This document shows positions 35,361-44,210 of a DNA stretch of 64,000 nucleotides, piece after piece. Source of the DNA: Companilactobacillus heilongjiangensis. Lineage in GTDB: Bacteria > Bacillota > Bacilli > Lactobacillales > Lactobacillaceae. Within the stretch, counting starts at the first letter, position 1, and every line of letters starts with the position of its first letter. The position numbers and the translations under genes are program-made. The stretch spans positions 2,232,001 to 2,296,000 of the forward strand of contig NZ_CP012559.1 in the NCBI RefSeq assembly GCF_000831645.3, given 5' to 3'. Under the pieces are notes generated by a model. That model saw only the letters and a program-made list of their open reading frames with translations. It was not told the DNA's origin and searched no databases.

Positions 35361-35885
35361 CTATTGGTCTATTTGAATCCATTCATTCTGACCGACTTGA
35401 TAATAACTATCTCCATTCGGAAAGTCTATTTCTGATCCAATTAACCACTCATTAGTAGGTAATGTTTTATCTGTTTTTTCCATTTTAAAAGAATCAGTAT
35501 TTAAATTAAAAATCGGATAATTTTTATAAGTGTACAATCCAAAAATAACGCTGTAATTATCTACCAATACAACATCACTGAGTTTAACCCATTCATTTGT
35601 TGCAACACGGTAATATTTACCATCCGTAATTTTATCAGAATCAGTTCGTTGATCACTATACCAATTACTATTAATCGCTAATTCTCGATCGCTTATAGGT
35701 GAAAACTCAAACTGGGGATCCCAATCATTTCCTGCAACTTGTTTTCCTTTAGCATATAACCTTGTTGTCTTAAAAGTGTGAACCAAAAGGCTATCTGCTC
35801 CACTGGCCCTAACTGTTTGACTAAAACTTCCAAAAGAAATAAGTGCTAAAGCTGAAACAAGTACAAATCTAACGAACTTTTTCAT
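35361..35885 (-). CDS. Small secreted protein with SLAP-like repeats
   Basis: 174 residues from MKKFVRFVLV. The signal peptide is probably cleaved near VRASG. Two SLAP-like units follow: YYRVATNEWVKLSD and YYQVGQNEWIQIDQ, the latter at the extreme C-terminus. There is no BspA region, so it is essentially a wall-binding module alone. GGGAG about 12 bases before ATG 35885. Related to the C-termini of the proteins at 3549, 5109 and 18861. Confidence 0.82.
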   Translation of the reverse strand: MKKFVRFVLVSALALISFGSFSQTVRASGADSLLVHTFKTTRLYAKGKQVAGNDWDPQFEFSPISDRELAINSNWYSDQRTDSDKITDGKYYRVATNEWVKLSDVVLVDNYSVIFGLYTYKNYPIFNLNTDSFKMEKTDKTLPTNEWLIGSEIDFPNGDSYYQVGQNEWIQIDQ

Positions 35886-36035
35886 TCTCTCCACTCTCCC
35901 TCGTTGTTTAGGGAAATATTAGCATCTGACCAACAATTCAAAATACACTAAAACGCAAATAAATTTTATTTTATTTTAGATTATTGGTTGTGGCATTTTT
36001 TACATCGTGCTATAGTTTTTCAATTTTTTAATCAG

Positions 36036-36088
36036 ACAAAAGAAGCCAGAACTTCCAAACTAATACTTGGAAATTCTGACTTCTTGTT
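36036..36088. terminator. Terminator of the methyltransferase gene
   Basis: AAGAAGTCAGAATTTCCAA and TTGGAAGTTCTGGCTTCTT pair, with a short T run on the minus strand. Confidence 0.75.
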
Positions 36089-36822
36089 TATCTATTTTTA
36101 TTAGTAGCTGAAACGATCAACATCATTGGTCGGCGCATTTCATCCTTCATTCCCGGAAGATCCATCATGTCTTTGGGTGGCATTGGTTCAACAACTTGCG
36201 TAATTTGAAAATTATTTTTAAGCAGTCCATTTAAGTAAGTTGTCAAAGTCTTATGATACTTAACAACCGTTTCACCCAAAAAGTCAGTCTCACGTTTACC
36301 TTCATAAAAATAATTATCAACTGGAAAATCTTTAATTTGACCATTACTGTCATAATTCCACTCTTCACTGCCTTGAGCAGTAAAAATTGGATGCTCAACC
36401 GAAAAGATGAAAGTTCCATTCAGTTTAAGATAATGGCCAATCTTTTTTACCATATCGTCAAAGTTTTCTACATAGTGCAAAGCTAGTGAACTTAGGACGA
36501 CATCAAATTTATTATCTTCAAATTTTATTTTAGTAATATCATCATGCACGTAAGTTATCTTATCGCTCACAGTTTTAGAACGAGCAACATGCAACATTCT
36601 CTCGGACATATCGACACCGACAACTGCACTGGCACCTTTATCAACGGCATACCGATCATGCCAACCGTAACCACAGCCTAAATCCAAAACTACCTTATCT
36701 TGGAAATCTGGCAACATTGGTTTCAACGTACTCCACTCGCCAGCACCAGCTAATCCATTCTTACTACGATTCATCTGACTATATTTATCAAAGAATTTTT
36801 CATTGTCATATATGTTTTTCAT
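36088..36822 (-). CDS. Class I SAM-dependent methyltransferase
   Basis: 244 residues from MKNIYDNEKFF. Motif I VVLDLGCGYGWHDRYA near 50, motif II VVGVDMSERML and FDVVLSSLALHYVENF near 115 identify the SAM-binding fold. The substrate is unknown; the UbiE-like layout suggests a small molecule. GGAG 6 bases before ATG 36822. A terminator overlaps its end. Confidence 0.88.
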   Translation of the reverse strand: MKNIYDNEKFFDKYSQMNRSKNGLAGAGEWSTLKPMLPDFQDKVVLDLGCGYGWHDRYAVDKGASAVVGVDMSERMLHVARSKTVSDKITYVHDDITKIKFEDNKFDVVLSSLALHYVENFDDMVKKIGHYLKLNGTFIFSVEHPIFTAQGSEEWNYDSNGQIKDFPVDNYFYEGKRETDFLGETVVKYHKTLTTYLNGLLKNNFQITQVVEPMPPKDMMDLPGMKDEMRRPMMLIVSATNKNR

Positions 36823-36928
36823 AATTTTCTCCATGTAGTTATATTTTTATTTGCGTACCACATGGAGTAATACTCTTTTGAAAGCTATCATTATTTGCCT
36901 CCTCAATTTTGCTACAAGTAATATATTG

Positions 36929-37199
36929 TGCCGTTTCCGGAGCTGAGAGTATTCATCTGCTCCAACTAATTTATTTCTTTATGAATGAGACTATGCGTTA
37001 TAAATAATTTTATCATATTTAAAATATTCTCAATCTGTAGAATCAATTAAAAAAAGCACTGTACATCTTCATCAGAAAGAATCTGAATACTTGTACAATA
37101 CTTTAACAATATAGCTACCTTAATTGAGCTTTATTTAATATTTGAGCTAACTTGAATAATACTAAAGCAGCTGAATATTCTCAGTCCTGGAGACGGCAC
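36929..37199. repeat. Split cloverleaf A-15: two distant complementary arms
   Basis: GTGCCGTTTCCGGAGCTGAG at 36929 and CTGGAGACGGCAC at 37187-37199 are the two ends of one inverted repeat of about 32 bases. The core is replaced by about 207 bases of AT-rich sequence. The first arm is also joined directly to a right tip (CCAACTAATTTATTT). Confidence 0.7.
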
Positions 37200-37366
37200 T
37201 ATTCAGCGCGTCTTAAATTTTTAATAAACATTAATGATGTTAAAACCATCAAAAATCCTGAGAAAGCTAAGAAAATTCTTCCAACGAAGAATCCGGGATC
37301 TACGGTCATTTCAATGATGCTTAGAATCATTGAAACAAGGACCAAAAGAAAAATACGCTTAAACAT
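37199..37366 (-). CDS. Small membrane protein, 55 residues
   Basis: MFKRIFLLVLVSMILSIIEM begins a protein with two hydrophobic helices and a basic C-terminus (KNLRRAE). GGGGAGG lies 10 bases before ATG 37366. The stop TAG is followed after about two bases by the cloverleaf end at 37199. It follows another small membrane protein gene by 59 bases. Too short for common ORF cut-offs; start, ribosome site and hydrophobicity support it. Confidence 0.68.
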   Translation of the reverse strand: MFKRIFLLVLVSMILSIIEMTVDPGFFVGRIFLAFSGFLMVLTSLMFIKNLRRAE

Positions 37367-37425
37367 AATAGAAGTCCTCCCCTATTTGATAAGGCGATTA
37401 TAACAATTTTTTCCTCTAGGTACTA

Positions 37426-37578
37426 CTACTTTGGAAATATCACGAATATAGCTGCGAAAAAGACGATGGTACCAGCTGATAAGGTCAGATAATATATCAA
37501 TTCCCTCTTAGCTCTGAAAGACACGGTCATTATGGCGATTCCGACAATGAACATCAAAATTGATAAAATTATTTGCAT
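37426..37578 (-). CDS. Small membrane protein, 50 residues
   Basis: MQIILSILMFIVGIAIMTVS, a short charged turn (FRAKRE), then LTLSAGTIVFFAAIFVIF: a two-helix hairpin. GGGAGG 8 bases before ATG 37578. Probably co-transcribed with 37199-37366. No family recognised. Confidence 0.68.
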   Translation of the reverse strand: MQIILSILMFIVGIAIMTVSFRAKRELIYYLTLSAGTIVFFAAIFVIFPK

Positions 37579-37765
37579 TTATTATCCTCCCTCATGTTGA
37601 TATTTATTATACTTAGGTTACAATACATTATGCTTTTTATATAAATAATTTTTGAAAAAATTAAGTTTTGGAAACTTATTTGTTATTTTTTGTATAATTA
37701 TCTTTTTTAACAGTACTTTTATCTTTATACTATATAAGGACTAATTTTTTGTAGGGGAAACGTAA

Positions 37766-38875
37766 ATGGCCGTATTAAAACGTGTATTTTCAGATAGGGT
37801 GTTGTGGATCGCTGGTGCCGCAGCAATTTTGACATCTATCTTCATTAGTCCACCACAATTGATGGACATAAATTGGAAGACGCTCGCATCGCTACTATCT
37901 ATGATGATTATAATCCAAATTTATGATTATTTGGACTTTCTTAAATATTACGCGGCGTATATGACGCATAAAGCGAAAACTACGCGACAAATGATATTTA
38001 TGCTAGCTTCATTAGCTTTTTTTGGAGCTATGTTTTTAACTAATGATGTTACGATTTTAACCTTAGTACCATTATTTTATCAACTTTCCAAACATATAAA
38101 AGTCAACCCAATTTTCCCAGTGATCATCATCGCGATGGCCGCTAACCTTGGAAGTATTTTTACGCCGTTTGGTAATACCCATAACTTATTCCTGTTGACG
38201 CACTTTAATTTAGGAATCAAACAATTCTTTATCATGTCTACTCCGATAACGATTGTTACTTTCATAGCAGTCTTTTTAGCCACTCGGTTCTTTCCAAAAG
38301 ATCCAATCGAATTGACTGAGTTACCCGCTGTGGAATTAAATATTCCTAGTTTATCTTTAACAGTCGCTGTCACAGTAGTAATCTTCCTTGGAATTTTTTC
38401 AGTTATCCCAATGTGGGGTTCATTGATTGCGGCACTATTGCTGGTGATTTTCATCAATCCGCATATTCTTGAATCAGTTGATTATTCTATCGTGCTGATA
38501 TTCATGTGTTTCTTTATTGCCGTTGGTAATATTAACCGTGAACCAGCAATCGTTAATAATCTACATCAATTCTTGCAAACAAGAACAAGCACTTACTTAA
38601 CATCGATTATTACCAGTCAATTCATTAGTAATGTTCCAACGACTATCTTAGTTTCTAAGTTTTCTAAATATGTTCACGCCATTTTCTTAGGTACGAATAT
38701 TGGTGGACTTGGTACTGTAGTTGGTTCACTTGCTAACTTATTGGCTTTCAAACAATACAGATTTTTCTTTAAGAAAGATCCTGGTAAGTATTTATTGTAC
38801 TTCACAATAATCAACTTTACTATGTTGGTTATCATTGGTACTATCGGGTATTTCTTGATTGATCTTGGGCTTTAA
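37766..38875 (+). CDS. SLC13/CitM-type anion transporter
   Basis: 369 residues with about ten membrane segments. LTNDVTILTLVPLFYQL near 90, AANLGSIFTPFGNTHN near 125 and GTNIGGLGTVVGSLANLLAF near 310 match the paired half-helix motifs of the ArsB/SLC13/CitM ion-transporter clan. The substrate could be a dicarboxylate, citrate or another anion. AGGGG lies 9 bases before the ATG. A terminator overlaps the stop codon. Confidence 0.8.
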   Translation: MAVLKRVFSDRVLWIAGAAAILTSIFISPPQLMDINWKTLASLLSMMIIIQIYDYLDFLKYYAAYMTHKAKTTRQMIFMLASLAFFGAMFLTNDVTILTLVPLFYQLSKHIKVNPIFPVIIIAMAANLGSIFTPFGNTHNLFLLTHFNLGIKQFFIMSTPITIVTFIAVFLATRFFPKDPIELTELPAVELNIPSLSLTVAVTVVIFLGIFSVIPMWGSLIAALLLVIFINPHILESVDYSIVLIFMCFFIAVGNINREPAIVNNLHQFLQTRTSTYLTSIITSQFISNVPTTILVSKFSKYVHAIFLGTNIGGLGTVVGSLANLLAFKQYRFFFKKDPGKYLLYFTIINFTMLVIIGTIGYFLIDLGL

Positions 38876-38905
38876 AGTCACTCATATTATGGGTGGCTTT
38901 TTTAT
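38873..38905 (+). terminator. Terminator overlapping the transporter stop codon
   Basis: AAAGTCACTCAT and ATGGGTGGCTTT pair, followed by T residues. Confidence 0.82.
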
Positions 38906-38920
38906 TTTGCTTTGACTGCC

Positions 38921-39095
38921 GCCTCCGATTGTCAGAAATTTTCGCCTGCTGTGGGACCGGTTCGAGCCAAAGTTCGGTCTCGAACCTCGCTTTTGATCCT
39001 TGCAAAACCGGCAAGTCTCAAAAGTCGTCCGTGCTGTAATGGCTGAAGCCATAACAGCACTTTCACTGCTGGTGAAATTTCTGACAATCGGAGGC
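38921..39095 (+). repeat. Cloverleaf repeat A-16 (full copy)
   Basis: GCCTCCGATTGTCAGAAATT and AATTTCTGACAATCGGAGGC are perfectly complementary. Order a-b-c. Confidence 0.93.
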
Positions 39096-39221
39096 TGAGG
39101 TTTTAAATAATTCTGAGTTATTGGTTTAAAGTTCAAGTAACCTTCATACAGCTCAACAATATCTTATTCATATATTATAAGAACTAAAGTAAAGCCCATT
39201 AAATCAACATCCAACAATATA

Positions 39222-39406
39222 TAGTCGGAAGAGCTGAGAAGTATTTCATCCGCTATGAAAGTGGCGTTACGGCTTTAGCCGTTACACCACCGGGCGAGTT
39301 TGGAGACTTACCGAACTATGGTAAGGCTTCAAACCGAGGTCTGAGACCGCACTGTGGCTCAGGCCGGTCCGCATAGCAGATGAAATACTTCTCAGCTCTG
39401 GAGACA
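39222..39406 (-). repeat. Cloverleaf repeat A-17 (full copy)
   Basis: TAGTCGGAAGAGCTGAGAAG and CTTCTCAGCTCTGGAGAC tips, order c-b-a; inverted relative to A-16, 126 bases away. Confidence 0.93.
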
Positions 39407-39410
39407 GCAA

Positions 39411-39460
39411 GCAAAAAAGCAGCACCGACAATCCCTAAAGATTGTAAGCACTGCTTTTTG
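39411..39460 (-). terminator. Terminator of the ClbS/DfsB-family gene
   Basis: AAAAGCAGTGCTTACAATC and GATTGTCGGTGCTGCTTTT pair, then T run on the minus strand. Here the cloverleaf A-17 lies beyond the terminator. Confidence 0.88.
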
Positions 39461-39487
39461 TTCTATTTGACTAAAAACCATTTGATT

Positions 39488-40021
39488 CTATGAATTTACT
39501 GGTTTTTTATCTCTTAAGTTAAAGTTCTTCCATTTTCTAACTTGTCTACTGTAGTTATTGAATGGTGAAACGGCGTTTATTCTGATCCATTTAGCTACTG
39601 GCCACATTGCTTTGGTTGTTGCCCACTTACGCTCGCCAGGTGTGAACAACTCATCGTGTGACATATCCTCAATCCAAGCAATCAACTCAGCCACGACACT
39701 GCCAAGTTCTGCTTTTTCGTTCTCGATGCCATCTGAACCATATTTGATATTGAAATCATGGTATAACTGACGCATTTGATCCCATTTGTAGCCAGGAGTA
39801 GGTGTGGTAATTTTGGCCCCACCAGCTTCAGCTTTCTCCCATGATAAAATCATATTAATCCAACCAACTTGATATGAGAGCATCTCTCTAGGAGTCTTAT
39901 CTACCTGATCGATTCTTTCATCAGCAACATCATCGCTAATTCCCTCATATTCATCAATGAATTTATGATAACTCTCTTTAATCTGGTCTATCAATTCTTG
40001 TGAATTTTTATATACCTGCAT
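39488..40021 (-). CDS. ClbS/DfsB-family four-helix protein (DinB-like)
   Basis: 177 residues from MQVYKNSQEL. KTPREMLSYQVGWINMILSW near 45-65 and GYKWDQMRQLYHDFN near 80 match the ClbS/DfsB family, a branch of the DinB-like fold. ClbS itself is a cyclopropane hydrolase protecting against colibactin; for lactobacillal relatives no reaction is established. AAAGG lies 10 bases before ATG 40021. Confidence 0.78.
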   Translation of the reverse strand: MQVYKNSQELIDQIKESYHKFIDEYEGISDDVADERIDQVDKTPREMLSYQVGWINMILSWEKAEAGGAKITTPTPGYKWDQMRQLYHDFNIKYGSDGIENEKAELGSVVAELIAWIEDMSHDELFTPGERKWATTKAMWPVAKWIRINAVSPFNNYSRQVRKWKNFNLRDKKPVNS

Positions 40022-40290
40022 ACATTCGCTACCTTTCATTGATTTTTCCCAAACTGGGAAAGTCCCAATATCTATTATAGCCTTGAAATTGTCACTATGG
40101 GGAAAAAACGCTCATGATATAGCAAATTTGTTGTTAGAAAACGTTTTATTTGTGTTATATTAATAAGTTATGCAAAATTTTCTTCCTTGATTTGGGGAAA
40201 ATTCTTTTAGAGGGGCGTGGGGTTTGGACGTTTAGGTATTGAAATATTTTAAATTTTTGTAAAAAGAGTGATTTTTTTGGTTTTGGTATG
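40022..40290. other. Intergenic region between the pepD1 terminator and the ClbS/DfsB gene
   Basis: Contains AT-rich promoter-like sequence upstream of the ClbS/DfsB-family gene; no further gene seen. Confidence 0.4.
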
Positions 40291-40352
40291 TAAAAAGCAG
40301 ATGGTTTTGCGACTTGAATTATAAGTTCAAGTGCTGATCATCTGCTTCTTTT
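40291..40352 (-). terminator. Terminator after pepD1 and B-6
   Basis: AAGCAGATG and CATCTGCTT enclose an inner CACTTGAACTT/AATTCAAGT stem; T run on the minus strand. B-6 lies between the stop codon and this signal. Confidence 0.85.
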
Positions 40353-40468
40353 TCATTTTGGGTTGCTGGTTATTCGAGGGCTTAACTTTGGGAACATCCT
40401 TTTTATCGGTTTCTTTAAGTTAGTTCTCTTTTTTTACTGCTTTTGTATTTTAGACCTTGTTTAAATAT

Positions 40469-40603
40469 GCAGTGGCTCTAAAACGAGTTCCGCAGGCCAA
40501 TCCCTTCCGCTTTGCCTAACTTCCCAAATCATCCGCAAAAAACGCGGATAATTCGTGAAGTCATGCAAATGCTCGGGGATTCCCGGGCCTGCTCCACTCT
40601 CTA
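40469..40603 (-). repeat. Stop-codon-linked repeat B-6
   Basis: Starts TAGAGAGTGGAGCAGGCCCG at the pepD1 stop and ends GAGCCACTGC. Nearly identical to B-7; the apical loop differs (CCGCGTTTTTTGCGG). Confidence 0.9.
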
Positions 40604-42025
40604 CAAATTTGGATCCATCTTAAATGTCAATTTCGACAGCTCTGTCCCTTGTGTAATCAAATCTGCTAGGTGGGCTTTTGTTGTGTCATTAAAGTGTTTT
40701 GCTATCTGATGATTTTGCTCTGTTAAATAATCTGCCAATTTTTGTCCTGTCATATTGGCTGTTTCTTTATCAACTGCTGCTATTTTTCTTCTTGACCATG
40801 ATGCTAGTTCTTTTTGATAGTCTAAATTAGCCGTAGCAAACTCGCTGTAATGACTTTCAACGATCATTGACAATGATTCATATAACCAATATGCGCTCTT
40901 TAAATCTAATTTCTCGGGCACGTAGCTATATGATTCATCTATATCATCCGCATTGGTGAAAAATGGCACGTATGGTGTGAAGCTGGGAATGCCTAATGCT
41001 TTCCATTCGATGGCATTGGCAGCTACTTTCTTGGAATCGCGTAATTGTAGAATATGGGAATTGGCTGTTCTTGATAAGGAAATGGCACGGTAACGTTTCT
41101 TATCTTCTTCAGAACCACTGCCGATTGGGTCAAATTTGGTCTCATTGTAGTGTGATGCCAAAATATATTGAATGTCTTCAACGGAGATCTTCTTCTCAGG
41201 CTTTCTCAAGAATGGCAAATCGTCTGACTCGGGATCTTGCTCAATTGAAGGGTTCAAGACTTTTTGACCATACCAAACTCTCGGTGTGTTGTAGTGGCGG
41301 TCTTGTTTGGTGCTTGTGCCAAAGATGTGTCTGAAATTCCAGCCGTTTAAATCTGGATTCAAGTCGTGTTCGCTGACAAATTCTTGAATTCCATCGGACC
41401 ACATGTAATTTTCTGGATCATTGAAATCGATGTCTTCGATTCCAATTTGATTGGCAGCTACTACATAACAGTCGTCAGGGATTCTTATGGCAACCCAGTG
41501 GTGACCTGTAGCCAATTCCATATACCAAATTTCATCTTCATCGAAAAATTCCACGCCGTTACTTTCAGTTGAACCGTATTTGGCAATCAAATCACCAAGA
41601 TACTTCACGCCTTCACGAGCGGAATTGATGTATGGCAAAACTAAGGTTGTGATTGAATCTTCAGCCACACCGTTCTCAATCAATGGATCATATGCCAAAA
41701 CTTTTTCATTGGCGGTAACACTTTCAGTTGCACTCATACCAACGTTTTTCTCATTGATACCGTCTTCTTCGTACCACCCCTCGTCTTGATTAGCATCTGG
41801 TGAAGAAGTATAGCGATAACCAGTTTCAGGCAGTTCGACACTTAATTTATTGTATGGTGATGTATAAGTTTCATGACGTCCAGAAACTGCTGGTTGCACG
41901 AAAAACCTCTTGGGCCAGTTAGCTACAAAGTTATCTTCGTTACGTGCAATATAGTTAACGCCATCCATTGCGGCCTTTTTACCTACCATAATTGAGGTAC
42001 AAGCCATGTGCGTCTGTTGTCTCAT
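40601..42025 (-). CDS. pepD: Dipeptidase PepD, family C69 (copy 1)
   Basis: 474 residues. ACTSIMVGKKAAMDG near the start holds the autocatalytic nucleophile Cys9; YIARNEDN, ATGHHWVAIRIPDD and LPYINSAREGVKYLGDL are further C69 hallmarks. It cleaves dipeptides in the cytoplasm. No good ribosome site lies just before the ATG: the only GGAGG is 42 bases upstream with in-frame stops between. The paralogue at 44344 has a normal GGGGGA. The TAG stop is the first codon of B-6. Confidence 0.92.
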   Translation of the reverse strand: MRQQTHMACTSIMVGKKAAMDGVNYIARNEDNFVANWPKRFFVQPAVSGRHETYTSPYNKLSVELPETGYRYTSSPDANQDEGWYEEDGINEKNVGMSATESVTANEKVLAYDPLIENGVAEDSITTLVLPYINSAREGVKYLGDLIAKYGSTESNGVEFFDEDEIWYMELATGHHWVAIRIPDDCYVVAANQIGIEDIDFNDPENYMWSDGIQEFVSEHDLNPDLNGWNFRHIFGTSTKQDRHYNTPRVWYGQKVLNPSIEQDPESDDLPFLRKPEKKISVEDIQYILASHYNETKFDPIGSGSEEDKKRYRAISLSRTANSHILQLRDSKKVAANAIEWKALGIPSFTPYVPFFTNADDIDESYSYVPEKLDLKSAYWLYESLSMIVESHYSEFATANLDYQKELASWSRRKIAAVDKETANMTGQKLADYLTEQNHQIAKHFNDTTKAHLADLITQGTELSKLTFKMDPNL

Positions 42026-42202
42026 AATTTTTTTAAGGTTGAAAAAACGTAATTACAGCCTTTAATTCCTCCTAATTTATTTACTTTAAAAACTAACTTT
42101 TAAAACAAAGACAATGTCATATCCAATAATATTGAATTAGCATTGCCATTTTAATTACTTATTTATTAATAATTCAAAACCACTTCGAAGAAACAAATAC
42201 AC

Positions 42203-42376
42203 TAGCTGGAGGTTGTGAAAAATTAAGTCGGCTGTGGTAGTGGTGTTAGGACTTTAGTCCTTACTCCACAGGACGAGTTTTGAGACACGATTTTCGGCTC
42301 AAAATCGAGGGTCGAGACCGCACTTTGGCTCGAGCCGGTCCCATAGCAGACTTAAATTTTTCGCAATCTCCGGCGG
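42203..42376 (-). repeat. Cloverleaf repeat A-18 (full copy)
   Basis: AGCTGGAGGTTGTGAAAAAT and ATTTTTCGCAATCTCCGG arms; order c-b-a. It starts seven bases after the sdaAA stop codon. Confidence 0.93.
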
Positions 42377-42382
42377 AACTAT

Positions 42383-43249
42383 CTAATCTCCAAAAATTTC
42401 TTTTTTCAGTCTCAAAGCAGTCGGTGTTGTTGCTAAGCCACCTTCGGCTGTTTCTTTAAAGATTGATGGCATTTGTTGACCAACTTTGTGCATTGCTTCA
42501 ACCACTTCGTCAACTGGAATGACACTCTTAATTCCGGCTAGAGCCATGTCGGCTGAAATCATTGCTTGTGAAGAGCCCAATGCATTACGTTTAACACATG
42601 GCACTTCAACTAAACCAGCCACTGGATCACAGACTAGTCCCATCATATTTTGCAAAGTGATAGAAATTGCTTCAGCCGCTTGTTGAGCTGTTCCACCTTT
42701 AGCACATACCAAAGCTGCAGATGCCATTGCGGCGGCCGAACCGACCTCTGCTTGGCAACCACCTTCGGCACCGGCAATTGATGAATTATTCGCAATTACT
42801 AGTCCAAAAGCCCCAGCTGTGAAGAGAAAGTCAACTTGTTGATCACGTGTTAAATGTAGTCTATCTCTTGTGGCAACTAGTACTCCGGCTAAAACTCCAG
42901 CACTACCGGCAGTTGGTGTGGCACAAATCAAACCCATTTTGGCATTAACTTCATTGACCGCTACGGCGTTACGAACAGCTTCCAAAATTGGTTCTCCACT
43001 CAAGAAATCGCCTTTTTTAATATAAGCATCCATCAACTTAGCATCCCCACCAGTCAAACCAGTAACTGATTTAACTCCAGCGATACCTTGCTTGATAGAT
43101 TTTTCCATAACTTCCAAATTACGTTCCATCTGCGAACGGATAAATTCCTTGCTACGATCAGTATTTTCCATCTCAGTTTGGATCATCAAGTCAGCAACTG
43201 AATCGTAATCGGCACTTTTTTCAACTAATTCTTTAATTGTATAAAACAT
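42383..43249 (-). CDS. sdaAA: L-serine dehydratase, alpha (iron-sulfur) subunit
   Basis: 288 residues. Three conserved Cys blocks for the 4Fe-4S cluster are visible: LICATPTAGSAGVLAG, GAEGGCQAEVGSAAAM and LVCDPVAGLVEVPC. With the beta subunit it deaminates serine to pyruvate and ammonia. GGGGA precedes the ATG, 14 bases after the sdaAB stop. Oxygen-sensitive by family. Confidence 0.95.
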   Translation of the reverse strand: MFYTIKELVEKSADYDSVADLMIQTEMENTDRSKEFIRSQMERNLEVMEKSIKQGIAGVKSVTGLTGGDAKLMDAYIKKGDFLSGEPILEAVRNAVAVNEVNAKMGLICATPTAGSAGVLAGVLVATRDRLHLTRDQQVDFLFTAGAFGLVIANNSSIAGAEGGCQAEVGSAAAMASAALVCAKGGTAQQAAEAISITLQNMMGLVCDPVAGLVEVPCVKRNALGSSQAMISADMALAGIKSVIPVDEVVEAMHKVGQQMPSIFKETAEGGLATTPTALRLKKEIFGD

Positions 43250-43263
43250 CTTGTAATCCCCTA

Positions 43264-43935
43264 TTATTCAAAATACGTTGCATTATCGACATTTGGCAAA
43301 GCTCGTAATTTTTCCAGAATCTCTGGCTTGTCACGGCGTTCGTCCACTTCAATAATCATGATGGCTTTCTCACCTTTGGAAGCACGAGTAACGGTCATGG
43401 TACCAATATTGATTTTGAAATTTGAAAAGACATCAGTAACTTTGGCAATCATTCCGGCGACATCTTGGTGAACGGTGATATAAGTTGGTGTACCAAGGCT
43501 CAAAGACATCTTGAATCCATTGATTTCAGAAATTTGAATATTCCCACCACCAATTGAAATACCAGTTACAGACAACTCGTGGTCACCTTTAACTAGATTG
43601 ATTTTGGCGGTATTTGGATGGTCAACTTTGTCACTCTTGGGAACGAAAGCCACTTTAATGCCTTGTTCGTAAGCTATTTTCAAGGAATCAGCTAGATGTT
43701 CATCATCAGGTTCCATGCCTAACAAACCACCAACAATGGCGACGTCTGTTCCGTGACCACGATAAGTTTTGGCAAATGATTCATACAAATCAATCGTAAT
43801 CTTATCTGGCTTTTCACCGAAAATATCGTGGACTACTTTCCCAATTCTGGCTGCTCCGGCGGTATGAGAACTGCTGGGTCCAACCATTACGGGTCCAATA
43901 ATGTCAAAAACACTTTTAAAACGTATATCTTTCAT
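43264..43935 (-). CDS. sdaAB: L-serine dehydratase, beta subunit
   Basis: 223 residues. GPSSSHTAGAARIGK near 20 is the family motif; the C-terminal half (ITVHQDVAGMIAKVTDVFSN, IMIIEVDER) is an ACT domain likely to sense serine. First gene of the sdaAB-sdaAA operon, with GAGG before the ATG. Confidence 0.95.
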   Translation of the reverse strand: MKDIRFKSVFDIIGPVMVGPSSSHTAGAARIGKVVHDIFGEKPDKITIDLYESFAKTYRGHGTDVAIVGGLLGMEPDDEHLADSLKIAYEQGIKVAFVPKSDKVDHPNTAKINLVKGDHELSVTGISIGGGNIQISEINGFKMSLSLGTPTYITVHQDVAGMIAKVTDVFSNFKINIGTMTVTRASKGEKAIMIIEVDERRDKPEILEKLRALPNVDNATYFE

Positions 43936-43978
43936 GGTTATTACCTCTGTATTTATTAGGGTGGAAGTTTCGTGAAGT

Positions 43979-44000
43979 ATGCCGTTTCCGGATAGGTACT
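43979..44000 (+). repeat. Cloverleaf tip remnant A-19
   Basis: TGCCGTTTCCGGA matches the a-side tip of family A; nothing more of the element remains. Confidence 0.5.
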
Positions 44001-44080
44001 CGACTACTGATTATTAAATAATATATTCAGTTTTAGTTTACAATTTTTAATTCAGTTATTCAGCTTTATTCAGATATAAA

Positions 44081-44148
44081 GAACGACAAATATCTTTTGT
44101 CTCCATTTTGGTTATTGGGGATTTTGGGGATATTTGTCGTTTTTTTTA
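44081..44148. terminator. Terminator after pepD2 and B-7
   Basis: AACGACAAATAT and ATATTTGTCGTT pair around a long loop; eight T follow on the plus side, fewer on the minus side, so direction is uncertain. On the minus strand it is the first hairpin past B-7. Confidence 0.6.
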
Positions 44149-44210
44149 TTGATGGATTACTTATAAAAGATATTTATATCGGCTGTTGTATTTTAGACCT
44201 TTGCTGTGTA

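Noticed and set aside
44081-44148. Small gene at 44097-44294 with hydrophobic start
   Set aside because: It overlaps a terminator hairpin and repeat B-7 and has no ribosome site.
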